Assembly (NCBI RefSeq): GCF_018279705.1
Contig: NZ_CP036498.1
Coordinates: 4,791,001 to 4,855,000, forward strand
DNA length: 64,000 nt
Direction: 5' to 3'
Source: Tardiphaga alba
GTDB taxonomy: Bacteria; Pseudomonadota; Alphaproteobacteria; Rhizobiales; Xanthobacteraceae
Below the pieces are notes generated by a model. It searched no databases and was not told the DNA's origin. It saw only the letters and a list, made by a program, of their open reading frames with translations. Each line of letters starts with the position of its first letter. Positions within the stretch are counted from its first letter, which is position 1. This document shows positions 54,476 to 62,797 of the stretch, piece after piece. The position numbers and the translations under genes were made by a program.

Positions 54476-55483
54476 ATGGCGATCCGGGTTTCGATCAACG
54501 GTTTTGGCCGCATCGGCCGCAACGTGCTGCGGGCGATCTACGAGTCGGGCCGCACTGACATCGAAGTGGTCGCCATCAACGATCTCGGGCCGGTCGAAAC
54601 CAATGCCCATCTGCTGCGCTTCGACAGCGTGCATGGCCGTTTCCCTGGCGAAGTCACCGTCGATGGCGACAGCATCAATCTCGGCAAGGGCAAGATCAAG
54701 GTCACCAAGGAGCGCGATCCGAATGCGCTGCCGTGGAAGGATCTCGGCATCGACATCGCGCTCGAATGCACCGGCATCTTCTCGGCCAAGGCGAAGGCCT
54801 CGGCGCATCTGACCGCCGGCGCCAAGCGCGTTCTGGTTTCGGCGCCGTCGGACGGCGCCGATGCGACCATCGTTTACGGCGTCAACCACAAGACCCTGAC
54901 CAAGGATCATCTGGTCGTCTCCAACGGTTCGTGCACCACCAACTGCCTGGCGCCGGTCGCCAAGGTGCTCAATGAAGTCGTCGGCATCGAAACCGGCTTC
55001 ATGACCACGATCCACGCTTATACCGGCGACCAGCCGACCCTCGACACCCTGCACAGCGATCTCTATCGCGGCCGTGCGGCTGCCATGTCGATGATCCCGA
55101 CATCGACAGGCGCCGCCAAGGCCATCGGCCTGGTGATGCCTGAACTGGCCGGCAAGCTCGACGGCGTCTCGATCCGCGTGCCAACCCCGAATGTCTCGGT
55201 CGTCGATCTCAAGATCATCGCCAAGAAGGCGACGACCAAGGAAGAGATCAACGAAGCCATCAAGAAGGCCGCCGCCGGCGAACTGAAGGGCGTGCTCGGC
55301 ACCACTTCGCATCCGAATGTGTCGATCGACTTCAACCACGATCCGCACTCGTCGACCTTCGCTTTCGACCAGACCAAGGTGCAGAACGGCACGCTGGTGC
55401 GTGTGCTCTCCTGGTATGACAACGAGTGGGGCTTCTCCAACCGCATGGCCGATACGGCCGTCGCGATGGGCAAGCTGCTCTAA
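54476..55483 (+). CDS. gap: Glyceraldehyde-3-phosphate dehydrogenase (type I)
   Basis: A 335-aa NAD(P)-dependent dehydrogenase. It has [14 protein letters not shown] at the N-terminus, the catalytic cysteine motif [12 protein letters not shown], the [10 protein letters not shown] stretch, and the C-terminal [13 protein letters not shown] strong AAAGGAGAGAG ribosome binding site precedes the ATG. It converts glyceraldehyde 3-phosphate to 1,3-bisphosphoglycerate or the reverse, and is followed by a strong terminator. Confidence 0.97.
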   Translation: MAIRVSINGFGRIGRNVLRAIYESGRTDIEVVAINDLGPVETNAHLLRFDSVHGRFPGEVTVDGDSINLGKGKIKVTKERDPNALPWKDLGIDIALECTGIFSAKAKASAHLTAGAKRVLVSAPSDGADATIVYGVNHKTLTKDHLVVSNGSCTTNCLAPVAKVLNEVVGIETGFMTTIHAYTGDQPTLDTLHSDLYRGRAAAMSMIPTSTGAAKAIGLVMPELAGKLDGVSIRVPTPNVSVVDLKIIAKKATTKEEINEAIKKAAAGELKGVLGTTSHPNVSIDFNHDPHSSTFAFDQTKVQNGTLVRVLSWYDNEWGFSNRMADTAVAMGKLL

Positions 55484-55498
55484 GAGCAATTGAACTGC

Positions 55499-55533
55499 AT
55501 GTCCCGGACGCCACATGCGTCCGGGACATTTTT
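55499..55533 (+). terminator. Terminator after gap
   Basis: A 13-bp perfect stem (ATGTCCCGGACGC and GCGTCCGGGACAT) with a 5-nt loop is followed by TTTTT. It begins 16 bp after the gap stop codon and 60 bp before pgk, so gap and pgk may be at least partly separate transcripts. Confidence 0.85.
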
Positions 55534-55594
55534 ATAGTGCGGCGGTCCCGCTCGCGGTCGATCGCCTTCTCTCTCCGCGACCGGGACAATCACC

Positions 55595-56788
55595 ATGACC
55601 AATTCTTTCCGCACCCTCGATGATGTCGATGTGAAGGGTAAGCGCGTTCTCGTGCGCGTCGATCTCAACGTCCCCATGGACAGCGGCAAGGTCACCGACG
55701 CGACGAGGCTCGAGCGCATCGCGCCGACCATCACCGGCATTTCCGACAAAGGCGGCAAGGTCATCCTGCTCGCGCATTTCGGCCGCCCCAAGGGCCGCGA
55801 CGAGAAGAACTCGCTGAAGCCGGTCGCTGCCGCGCTCGCCAATGTCCTCAACAAGCAGATCGCCTTCGCCGATGATTGCATCGGCGAGCCCGCCCAGAAA
55901 GCCGTGGCCGCGATGAAGGATGGCGACATCCTGTGCCTGGAAAACACCCGCTTCCACGCCGGCGAGGAAAAGAACGATCCGGCTTTCGTGGCCGAACTCG
56001 CAAAACTCGGCGACATCTGGGTCAATGACGCCTTCTCCGCCGCACATCGCGCGCACGCCACCACCGAAGGCCTCGGCCACAAGCTGCCGGCCTATGCCGG
56101 CCGCACCATGCAGGCCGAGCTCGATGCGCTCGGCAAGGCGCTGGACGCGCCGAAGCGCCCGGTGATTGCTGTCGTCGGCGGCGCAAAAGTCTCGACCAAG
56201 ATCGACCTGCTGGAAAACCTCGTCAGCAAGGTGCAAGCGCTGGTGATCGGCGGCGGCATGGCTAACACCTTCCTGCATGCGCAGGGCATCGGCGTCGGCA
56301 AGTCCCTGTGCGAAAAGGATCTCGCGCCAACCGCGCTGCGCATTCTGGAAAAGGCGGAAGCCGCGGGCTGCGCGATCATCCTGCCGGTGGACGCGACCGT
56401 CGCGTTCAAGTTCGAAGCCAATACGCCGTCGCAGGCTTATGGCCTCGATGCGATCCCGGAAGACGGCATGATCCTCGATGTCGGCCCGCAATCAATCGAG
56501 CGCATTCATGCGGCCATCGACGACGCGGCGACGCTGGTGTGGAATGGCCCGGTGGGCGCGTTCGAGATCGCGCCATTCGACCGCGGCACGGTGGTCGCAG
56601 CCAAGCATGCCGCCAAGCGCACCAAGGAAGGCAAGCTGATCTCGGTGGCCGGCGGTGGCGACACCGTGGCGGCGCTCAACCATGCCGGTGTGGCCGACGA
56701 TTTCACCTATATCTCGACAGCCGGCGGCGCCTTCCTCGAATGGATGGAAGGCAAGCCGCTGCCGGGCGTCGAAGTGCTGAAGAAGTAA
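55595..56788 (+). CDS. pgk: Phosphoglycerate kinase
   Basis: A 397-aa two-domain kinase. The N-domain signature reads [14 protein letters not shown], with [20 protein letters not shown] and [16 protein letters not shown]. The linker and C-domain have [18 protein letters not shown] and [13 protein letters not shown]. The full length is normal. It makes ATP from 1,3-bisphosphoglycerate or the reverse in the Calvin cycle. Confidence 0.97.
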   Translation: MTNSFRTLDDVDVKGKRVLVRVDLNVPMDSGKVTDATRLERIAPTITGISDKGGKVILLAHFGRPKGRDEKNSLKPVAAALANVLNKQIAFADDCIGEPAQKAVAAMKDGDILCLENTRFHAGEEKNDPAFVAELAKLGDIWVNDAFSAAHRAHATTEGLGHKLPAYAGRTMQAELDALGKALDAPKRPVIAVVGGAKVSTKIDLLENLVSKVQALVIGGGMANTFLHAQGIGVGKSLCEKDLAPTALRILEKAEAAGCAIILPVDATVAFKFEANTPSQAYGLDAIPEDGMILDVGPQSIERIHAAIDDAATLVWNGPVGAFEIAPFDRGTVVAAKHAAKRTKEGKLISVAGGGDTVAALNHAGVADDFTYISTAGGAFLEWMEGKPLPGVEVLKK

Positions 56789-56805
56789 TTTTCAGCAACC
56801 TGAGA

Positions 56806-56834
56806 TTGCCGTTGCGCGCCTGTGCGTTTATGAT
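56806..56834 (+). promoter_or_regulatory. Candidate sigma70 promoter of the small coiled-coil gene
   Basis: TTGCCG (56806-56811) and TATGAT (56829-56834) are separated by 17 bp. Initiation about 7 bp downstream would leave only about 5 nt before the ATG at 56846, implying a nearly leaderless mRNA. Confidence 0.45.
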
Positions 56835-56845
56835 ATGTTCTGACC

Positions 56846-57082
56846 ATGGCTGACGAACCGATCAACATCACCACGGATATCCTGATCGCCATCCGGCAGG
56901 ATATCTCGTCATTTCGGCAGTCGGTCGAGCAGCGGCTCGATCGGCTCGAGGAAGTGAGCCGCAAGCAGCGGCGCGACGCCGCTGGCATGCTGGTGATGAT
57001 GCGCGCAACGGCCGGAGACTTCGATGAGCGTGTCACCGAAGTGGAAGAACGCGTGGCCGCGCTCGAAGCACGCGAGCACTAA
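56846..57082 (+). CDS. Small coiled-coil protein of unknown function
   Basis: A 78-aa acidic protein with no recognised domain. It is rich in heptad-like patterns (LIAIRQDISSFRQSVEQRLDRLEEVSRKQR, then FDERVTEVEERVAALEARE), predicting two helices joined near GMLVMM. It lies between pgk and class II aldolase in the same direction. There is no strong Shine-Dalgarno. Conservation would be the best evidence that it is real; codon composition looks like its neighbours. Confidence 0.65.
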   Translation: MADEPINITTDILIAIRQDISSFRQSVEQRLDRLEEVSRKQRRDAAGMLVMMRATAGDFDERVTEVEERVAALEAREH

Positions 57083-57259
57083 ATTCGGCTCTTATTTCCG
57101 CGCACTGGAACACCTACCCGCTTCAGCAATTAACGCTGCGCGCTCGCGCGACGTATGGCGTCTTGGATTCGCCGTGGGCTCGCGCTAAGAGCGATCATTC
57201 GGCGCGGAACCCGCGCCAGCTCATCAAGAACCGCCCCATTTTTGCAAGGAGTCTCCCGC

Positions 57260-58327
57260 ATGGCCCGTATCACGTTGCGTCAACTGCTCGATCATGCGGC
57301 GGAAAACGACTACGGCGTACCGGCCTTCAACATCAACAATATGGAGCAGGCGCTGGCCATCATGGAAGCCGCCAACTCCGTGGATGCGCCGGTCATCATC
57401 CAGGCATCGCGCGGCGCCCGCTCCTATGCCAACGACATCATGCTGAAGCACATGATGGACGCCGTCACTGAAATCTATCCCCACATTCCCGTCTGCGTGC
57501 ATCTCGACCACGGTAATGAAGCCGCGACCTGCATGACCGCGATCCAGGCCGGCTTCACCTCGGTGATGATGGACGGCTCGCTGAAGGCCGATGGCAAGAC
57601 GCCGGGCGACTGGGACTACAATGTCGGCGTCACCAAGACCGTGACCGACATGGCGCATCTCGGCGGCATCTCGGTGGAAGGCGAGCTCGGCGTGCTCGGC
57701 TCGCTGGAGACCGGCGAAGGCGAGGCCGAAGACGGCCACGGCGCCGAAGGCAAGCTGTCGCATGACCAGCTACTGACCAATCCCGACGAAGCCGTGAAAT
57801 TCGTCAAGGAGACCCAGGTGGACGCGCTGGCGATCGCCATGGGCACCTCGCACGGCGCCTATAAGTTCACCCGCAAGCCGGACGGCGACATCCTCGCTAT
57901 GAACGTGATCGAGGAAATCCACCGCAAGCTGCCGAACACGCATCTGGTGATGCACGGCTCGTCCTCGGTGCCGCAGGATCTGCAGGACATCATCAACAAG
58001 TTCGGCGGCCAGATGAAGCCGACCTGGGGCGTGCCGGTGGCCGAGATCCAGCGCGGCATCAAGCATGGCGTGCGCAAGATCAATATCGACACCGACAACC
58101 GCATGGCGATGACCGGCCAGATCCGCAAGATCCTGTCCGAGAATCCCAGCGAATTCGATCCGCGCAAATATCTGAAGCCGGCGATGGAAGCGATGACCAA
58201 GCTCTGCAAGCAGCGCCTGCAGGAATTCAACACCGCCGGCCAGGCCAGCAAGGTCAAGCGCGTGCTGACCACTGCGGAAATGGCCAAGCGCTATGCCTCA
58301 GGCGAGTTGAACGCCAAGATCGCCTGA
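57260..58327 (+). CDS. fba: Fructose-bisphosphate aldolase class II (Calvin-cycle subtype)
   Basis: A 355-aa zinc-dependent aldolase. It begins [30 protein letters not shown]; the zinc and substrate motifs are [71 protein letters not shown] and [15 protein letters not shown]. The insertions fit the subtype found in Calvin-cycle and Rhizobiales loci. The ATG at 57260 follows AAGGA. Confidence 0.95.
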   Translation: MARITLRQLLDHAAENDYGVPAFNINNMEQALAIMEAANSVDAPVIIQASRGARSYANDIMLKHMMDAVTEIYPHIPVCVHLDHGNEAATCMTAIQAGFTSVMMDGSLKADGKTPGDWDYNVGVTKTVTDMAHLGGISVEGELGVLGSLETGEGEAEDGHGAEGKLSHDQLLTNPDEAVKFVKETQVDALAIAMGTSHGAYKFTRKPDGDILAMNVIEEIHRKLPNTHLVMHGSSSVPQDLQDIINKFGGQMKPTWGVPVAEIQRGIKHGVRKINIDTDNRMAMTGQIRKILSENPSEFDPRKYLKPAMEAMTKLCKQRLQEFNTAGQASKVKRVLTTAEMAKRYASGELNAKIA

Positions 58328-58386
58328 TCGCGCGCATCCCGCCGGGGATACACGTATGCCTTGCAGGCCAAGGCGACCTTCGCTAT

Positions 58387-58398
58387 GTTACATGTAAC
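58387..58398. promoter_or_regulatory. Palindromic operator upstream of the MazEF-like pair
   Basis: GTTACATGTAAC is a perfect 12-bp palindrome 15 bp upstream of the antitoxin start, where an autoregulated toxin-antitoxin operon would be expected to have its operator. Confidence 0.65.
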
Positions 58399-58413
58399 GG
58401 AGTGGAGGTCGTC

Positions 58414-58626
58414 ATGGCCACAGGCGCAGAACGGGTCCGCAAGCACCGCGAAAAGATGAAGGCCGCCGGCTTGAAGTCGGTGACCATCTGGGTGCCGGAT
58501 GTAAATTCGCCGGAATACCGGGAAGCTCTTGCGCGCGATATCGCAGCGATAAATGCCAGCGAGAGCGAGCAAGAAATTCTCCGCGAGCTTTCAGATATCG
58601 AGATCGAAGGCTGGAAGTGGGAATGA
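58414..58626 (+). CDS. MazE-like antitoxin (DUF3018 family)
   Basis: A 70-aa protein. It starts MATGAERVRKHREKMKAAGLKSVTIWVPDVNSPEY, the DUF3018/MazE-like antitoxin pattern, and ends with an acidic, Trp-containing tail (ELSDIEIEGWKWE) suited to binding a toxin. GGAG/GGAGG motifs precede the ATG at 58414. The stop overlaps the toxin start (ATGA at 58623-58626). A perfect palindrome lies upstream. Confidence 0.8.
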   Translation: MATGAERVRKHREKMKAAGLKSVTIWVPDVNSPEYREALARDIAAINASESEQEILRELSDIEIEGWKWE

Positions 58627-58945
58627 AACGGGGCGATTTGGTTACCGCGGTCCTCGGAAGAGACTACGGCAAACCACGTCCCGCGATCGTTGTTCAAGCG
58701 GACATTTGTCTAGAACTTCCGCTCATTACCGTGGTCCCGCTCACGTCGCACTCATTACCGCTAAGCGGCTTACGCATTCTGCTGGAACCGAGCCCCGCCA
58801 ACGGACTTCGTCAAACGTCCCGAGTTATGATCGACAAGATCAACACTATCCCCGAGAGAAAATTGGTCCTGTTATCGGCTACCTGTCCGATGACGACATG
58901 GACCGGGTTAACCGCGCTCTCGCCGTTTTCCTCGGATTTGCCTGA
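58623..58945 (+). pseudogene. MazF/PemK-type endoribonuclease toxin, frameshifted near the C-terminus
   Basis: A MazF-fold toxin: MKRGDLVTAVLGRDYGKPRPAIVVQ, then PLITVVPLTS and RQTSRVMIDKINTIP. As written the frame then diverges to an unrelated tail ending at 58967. Adding one C to CCCC 58850-58853 restores REKIGPVIGYLSDDDMDRVNRALAVFLGFA and a stop at 58945, giving a 107-aa protein, the usual length. The antitoxin is intact. If the lesion is real, the toxin is probably inactive. Confidence 0.82.
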
Positions 58946-58995
58946 CATCCGTCGTTATTGTCCGTAAGAAGCAGCCATCTTTCAGGACCGCTCCG

Positions 58996-60033
58996 ATGAA
59001 CCTCGCCAATCTCAACAAAATCGCCCGCGCCATGGTTGCGCCGGGCAAGGGCTTGCTGGCTGCGGACGAGTCGTCGGGCACCATCAAGAAGCGCTTCGAT
59101 GCCATCGGCGTGGCCTCCACCGAGGAGAGCCGCCGCGACTATCGCGAGATGCTGTTCCGCGCCCGCGAGGCCATGAGCAGCGCGATTTCGGGCGTGATCC
59201 TCTACGATGAAACGATCTGGCAGGACGCCAAGGACGGCACGCCGCTGGTCAAGCTGATCCAGGACGCAGGCGCCATTCCCGGCATCAAGGTCGATGAAGG
59301 CACACAGCCCCTTCCGAACTGCCCGGGCGAGCTGATCACCACCGGCCTCGACAAGCTCGCCGAGCGGCTGCCGAAATATTACGAGCGCGGTGCGCGTTTC
59401 GCCAAATGGCGCGCGGTGATCGATATTGGCAAATCTTCTTCAAACAGTCCCATTCCGTCGATGACCGCGATCTCCGTCAATGCCCATGCACTGGCGCGCT
59501 ATGCGGCGCTGTGCCAGGCCGCGCAGATCGTGCCCATTGTCGAGCCCGAAGTGCTGATGGACGGCGACCACGACATCGATCGCTGCGTCGAGGTCACGAC
59601 GCGCGTGCTCAACAAGACGTTCCAGGAATTGCGCGTCCAGCGTGTCGCGCTGGAAGGCATGATCCTGAAGCCGAACATGGCCATCGCCGGCAAGAAATCG
59701 AATAAACAGGCCGGTGTCAGCGAAGTCGCCGAGAAGACCGTACGCATGTTGAAGAACTGCGTGCCCGCTTCCGTGCCCGGCATCGCCTTCCTGTCCGGCG
59801 GCCAGTCGGATGAAGATGCCACCGCGCATCTCGATGCGATGAACAAAATCGGCGGACTGCCCTGGCCGCTCACCTTTTCTTATGGCCGCGCGTTGCAAGC
59901 TGCGCCGCAGAAAGCATGGGCTGGCAAGGCTGAGAATATCCAGGCCGGCCAGAACGCATTCACTCATCGCGCGCGGATGAATTCGCTCGCGGCATCCGGC
60001 ACATGGACTGCCGAACACGAAAAGGCTGTATGA
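58996..60033 (+). CDS. Fructose-bisphosphate aldolase class I
   Basis: A 345-aa Schiff-base aldolase. Recognisable stretches are GKGLLAADESSGTIKKRF, VILYDETIWQ, FAKWRAVIDIG, VPIVEPEVLMDGDHDIDRCVEVT, EGMILKPNMAIAGK (the catalytic Lys region) and GIAFLSGGQSDEDATAHL. Both an unrelated class II enzyme and this class I enzyme are thus encoded within 2 kb. The stop overlaps the next gene (ATGA). Confidence 0.95.
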   Translation: MNLANLNKIARAMVAPGKGLLAADESSGTIKKRFDAIGVASTEESRRDYREMLFRAREAMSSAISGVILYDETIWQDAKDGTPLVKLIQDAGAIPGIKVDEGTQPLPNCPGELITTGLDKLAERLPKYYERGARFAKWRAVIDIGKSSSNSPIPSMTAISVNAHALARYAALCQAAQIVPIVEPEVLMDGDHDIDRCVEVTTRVLNKTFQELRVQRVALEGMILKPNMAIAGKKSNKQAGVSEVAEKTVRMLKNCVPASVPGIAFLSGGQSDEDATAHLDAMNKIGGLPWPLTFSYGRALQAAPQKAWAGKAENIQAGQNAFTHRARMNSLAASGTWTAEHEKAV

Positions 60034-60713
60034 TCTTGGCTGCGAAACCTCCAGCGCCCCCCGCTCCGCGGCTTTATCTCTCGACGCCCGTGATTGAAGA
60101 CCCGGCCGCGTTGGTCGGCACGCTGTCCGCCCTGCTCGGCAAGGCTGATATCGCCGCCGTGCTGCTGCGCCTTGCGCCATCCGATCCGCGCAGCCTCACC
60201 ACACGTATCAAGGCTGTCGCGCAGGTTGTCCAAAATGCCGATGCCGCGCTGCTGGTCGAAGGCCATGCGGATCTCGTCGCCCGCGGTGGCGCCGATGGCG
60301 CACATCTGCCGGGCCTGGCGCCGATGCAGGAGGCCTTGCCATCGCTGAAGCCCGACTGGATTGCTGGCTGCGGCGGGCTGACGACGCGGCACCATGCCAT
60401 GTCGGCCGGCGAAGCCGGTGCTGACTACGTGCTGTTCGGCGAGCCCGACGCCAAGGGCCAGCGCCCGTCCGCAGATGCCATTGCCGAACGACTGGAATGG
60501 TGGGCCGAACTGTTCGAGCCACCATGCGTCGGCTATGCGGCTTCGCTCGAGGAAGCCGAACAGTTTGCTGCCGCCGGCGCGGATTTCGTGCTGGTCGGCG
60601 ATCTGATCTGGAACGACAAGCGCGGCACTGCTGCCGCACTCGTCGATGTCGAACAGGCGATCAAGCAGGGCCATGCCGCTCTTCTCGAACGCCTCAAGGC
60701 AGCACAGGACTAA
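60030..60713 (+). CDS. ThiE/TenI-like thiamine phosphate synthase-family protein
   Basis: A 227-aa TIM-barrel protein. It has AALLVEGHADLVARGGADGAHLPG (ThiE motif, with GADGAHL for GADGVHLGQ) and MSAGEAGADYVLFGEPD. The ThiE catalytic residues for diphosphate binding are not all evident, so it may be a TenI-like or divergent homologue. The ATG at 60030 overlaps the aldolase stop. It is followed after 5 bp by the Sel1-repeat gene, indicating an operon. Confidence 0.75.
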   Translation: MILAAKPPAPPAPRLYLSTPVIEDPAALVGTLSALLGKADIAAVLLRLAPSDPRSLTTRIKAVAQVVQNADAALLVEGHADLVARGGADGAHLPGLAPMQEALPSLKPDWIAGCGGLTTRHHAMSAGEAGADYVLFGEPDAKGQRPSADAIAERLEWWAELFEPPCVGYAASLEEAEQFAAAGADFVLVGDLIWNDKRGTAAALVDVEQAIKQGHAALLERLKAAQD

Positions 60714-60718
60714 GTGAC

Positions 60719-61797
60719 GTGAAGACGCTGCGCGCATTTCTGCTGACGACCGGATGCCTGCTGACAACGGCGGCTTCCGCGCAGATGTCGCTGACTCCTC
60801 CAGCCACGCAGACACCGCCTGGCCAGAGCAAGGCTGCGCCGAAACAGCCGCCGGCCAAAGCGCCCGCAAAGGCGCCGGAGGCGGCGAAGAAAGCCCCTGA
60901 CGCCGCCAAGAAGGCAGCGCCGGCGAAGCAGCCTGAGAAAGCGGAAGAGCCCGTCGATCCCCGCGCCGATCTGGTCTACGGCGCCTATCAGCGCGGCATG
61001 TACAAGACGGCCCTCGACCTCGCCACCAAGCGCGCCACGGAGAACAACGATCCGAAGGCGATGACCATGCTCGGCGAACTCTATTCCAACGGCATCGGCA
61101 TCAAGCGCAACTATCAGCAGGCCGCCGAGTGGTACAAGCGCGCCGCCGACCGCGGCGACCGCGAGGCGATGTTCGCGCTGGCCATGCTGCGCATCTCTGA
61201 ACGCACCAATCCGGGCGGTCGCGACGAAGCCGTGAAGCTGTTGGCGTCCTCCGCCAAGCTCGGCAATCCCAAGGCCGCCTATAATCTCGCGCTGCTTTAT
61301 CTCGACGGGCAGACCCTGCCGCAGGACGTCAAACGCTCGGCCGAATTGCTGCGGCAAGCCGCAGATGCCGGCAACGCCGAAGCGCAATATGCGCTGGCGA
61401 CCTTCTACAAGGAGGGCACCGGCGTCGAGAAAGACATCAACAAGGCAGTTCGCCTGCTGCAGGCGGCGTCGATGGCCGACAATGTGGACGCCGAGGTCGA
61501 ATACGCCATCGCGCTCTATAACGGCACGGGAACCTCGAAAAACGAGGCCGCGGCCATCACCCTGCTCCGCAAGGCTGCCCGGCAGAACAGTCCGATCGCC
61601 CAGAACCGCCTCGCCCGGGTGCTCGCCATGCGCACAAATACCGATGACCGGCTGGAGGGCCTGCGCTGGCATATCGTCGCCAAGACCGCCGGCAAGGGCG
61701 ACCTGATGCTGGACGAGCTGCTGTCCGGCGCCAGCCCCAGGAGCGCGCCCAGGCCCAGCAAGCCGCCAGCAAATGGCTCGGAAGTACCCTGAAATGA
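60719..61797 (+). CDS. Exported Sel1-repeat (TPR-like) protein, C-terminal frameshift
   Basis: It starts at a GTG (60719) with a signal peptide (LLTTGCLLTTAASAQ), an Ala/Lys/Pro-rich linker (about 30-80) and at least six Sel1-like repeats such as AMTMLGELYSNGIGIKRNYQQAAEWYKRAAD and AQYALATFYKEGTGVEKD. These repeats usually mediate protein binding in the periplasm. As written it ends at 61792 with an atypical RSAPRPSKPPANGSEVP tail. One added C at CCCC 61735-61738 gives PQERAQAQQAASKWLGSTLK and a stop at 61797, the usual repeat-capping helix. Confidence 0.82.
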
Positions 61798-61809
61798 CCG
61801 AGACGGCCC

Positions 61810-61865
61810 GTAGGGTGGGCAGAGCGATCCACCCTTGACGCGATGGCCCCCAGAGGGCACCCATC
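61810..61865. repeat. Degenerate GTAGGGTGGG-type repeat
   Basis: GTAGGGTGGGCAGAGCGATC and the nearby CACCCTTGACGCG resemble one arm of the palindromic families seen at 45 and 48.9 kb. The second arm is not recognisable. It lies between the Sel1 and inositol monophosphatase genes. Confidence 0.35.
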
Positions 61866-61921
61866 GCCCCTAGCAACCCCCATTCTGAAGACCTGACGCC
61901 AGGTCGTCGCGAGACGAGATC

Positions 61922-62716
61922 ATGATCAATTCGGCCCTTATGAACGTCATGGTGAAGGCCGCCCGCCGCGCCGGCCGCAGCCTCAAGCGTGACCTCGGCG
62001 AGATCGAGCATCTGCAGGTCTCCCTGAAGGGCCCCGCCAACTTCGTCTCACTCGCCGACAAGCGCGCCGAGGAGATGCTCTATACGGATCTCAACAAGGC
62101 CCGCCCCGGCTATGGCTTCCTCGGCGAGGAAGGCGGCACCCGCGAGGGCACCGACAAGAGCCACACCTGGATCGTCGATCCGCTCGACGGCACCACCAAT
62201 TTCCTGCACGGCATCCCGCAATTCGCCATCTCGATCGGCCTCGCACGCGAAGGCCAGATCATTGCCGGCGTGATCTACAATCCCGGCAATGAAGAACTCT
62301 ACATGGCCGAGAAGGGCGCCGGCGCCTTCCTGAACGACAGCCGCCTGCGTGTCGCCGGCCGCCAGCAGTTGCATGATTGCGTCATCGCCTGCGGCCTGCC
62401 GCATATCGGCCGCGGCGACTTCGAACTGTCACGCAACGAAATGGCCGCCCTTCAGCCCAAGGTCGCCGGCCTCCGCCGTTTCGGCGCTGCTTCGCTGGAT
62501 ATGGCCTTTGTCGCGGCTGGTCGTCTCGACGGTTACTGGGAGCGCAACCTGCAGCCCTGGGACGTCGCGGCCGGCATTATCATGATCAAGGAAGCCGGCG
62601 GCCTCGTCAGCGACATCGATGGCGGCGACCTGCTGAAGACCGGCGATGTGGCATGCGGCAATGAAGTCGTCCACAATTCGCTGGTGAAAATCCTGCGGCC
62701 GCTGTCGCGGAAGTAA
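61922..62716 (+). CDS. suhB: Inositol monophosphatase family protein (SuhB-like)
   Basis: A 264-aa Mg-dependent phosphatase. The metal motifs are GFLGEEGG (Glu), WIVDPLDGTTNFLHG (DxxDGT signature) and NLQPWDVAAGIIMIKEAGG. RRFGAASLDMAFVAAG is also typical. Substrates include inositol phosphates; SuhB-type proteins also affect transcription and ribosome assembly. It ends before a strong bidirectional terminator. Confidence 0.92.
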   Translation: MINSALMNVMVKAARRAGRSLKRDLGEIEHLQVSLKGPANFVSLADKRAEEMLYTDLNKARPGYGFLGEEGGTREGTDKSHTWIVDPLDGTTNFLHGIPQFAISIGLAREGQIIAGVIYNPGNEELYMAEKGAGAFLNDSRLRVAGRQQLHDCVIACGLPHIGRGDFELSRNEMAALQPKVAGLRRFGAASLDMAFVAAGRLDGYWERNLQPWDVAAGIIMIKEAGGLVSDIDGGDLLKTGDVACGNEVVHNSLVKILRPLSRK

Positions 62717-62748
62717 GCGCATCCGCCCCTGTGGCGGTCGATAAAAGC

Positions 62749-62784
62749 AAAAAGCCCGGATGGCATCGCCATCCGGGCTTTTTT
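62749..62784. terminator. Bidirectional terminator between suhB and the RND gene
   Basis: A 12-bp perfect stem, AGCCCGGATGGC and GCCATCCGGGCT, with a 3-nt loop is flanked by AAAA on the left and TTTTTT on the right. It can end both convergent transcripts, suhB and the RND pump gene. Confidence 0.92.
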
Positions 62785-62797
62785 GTTTCAGCTCACG

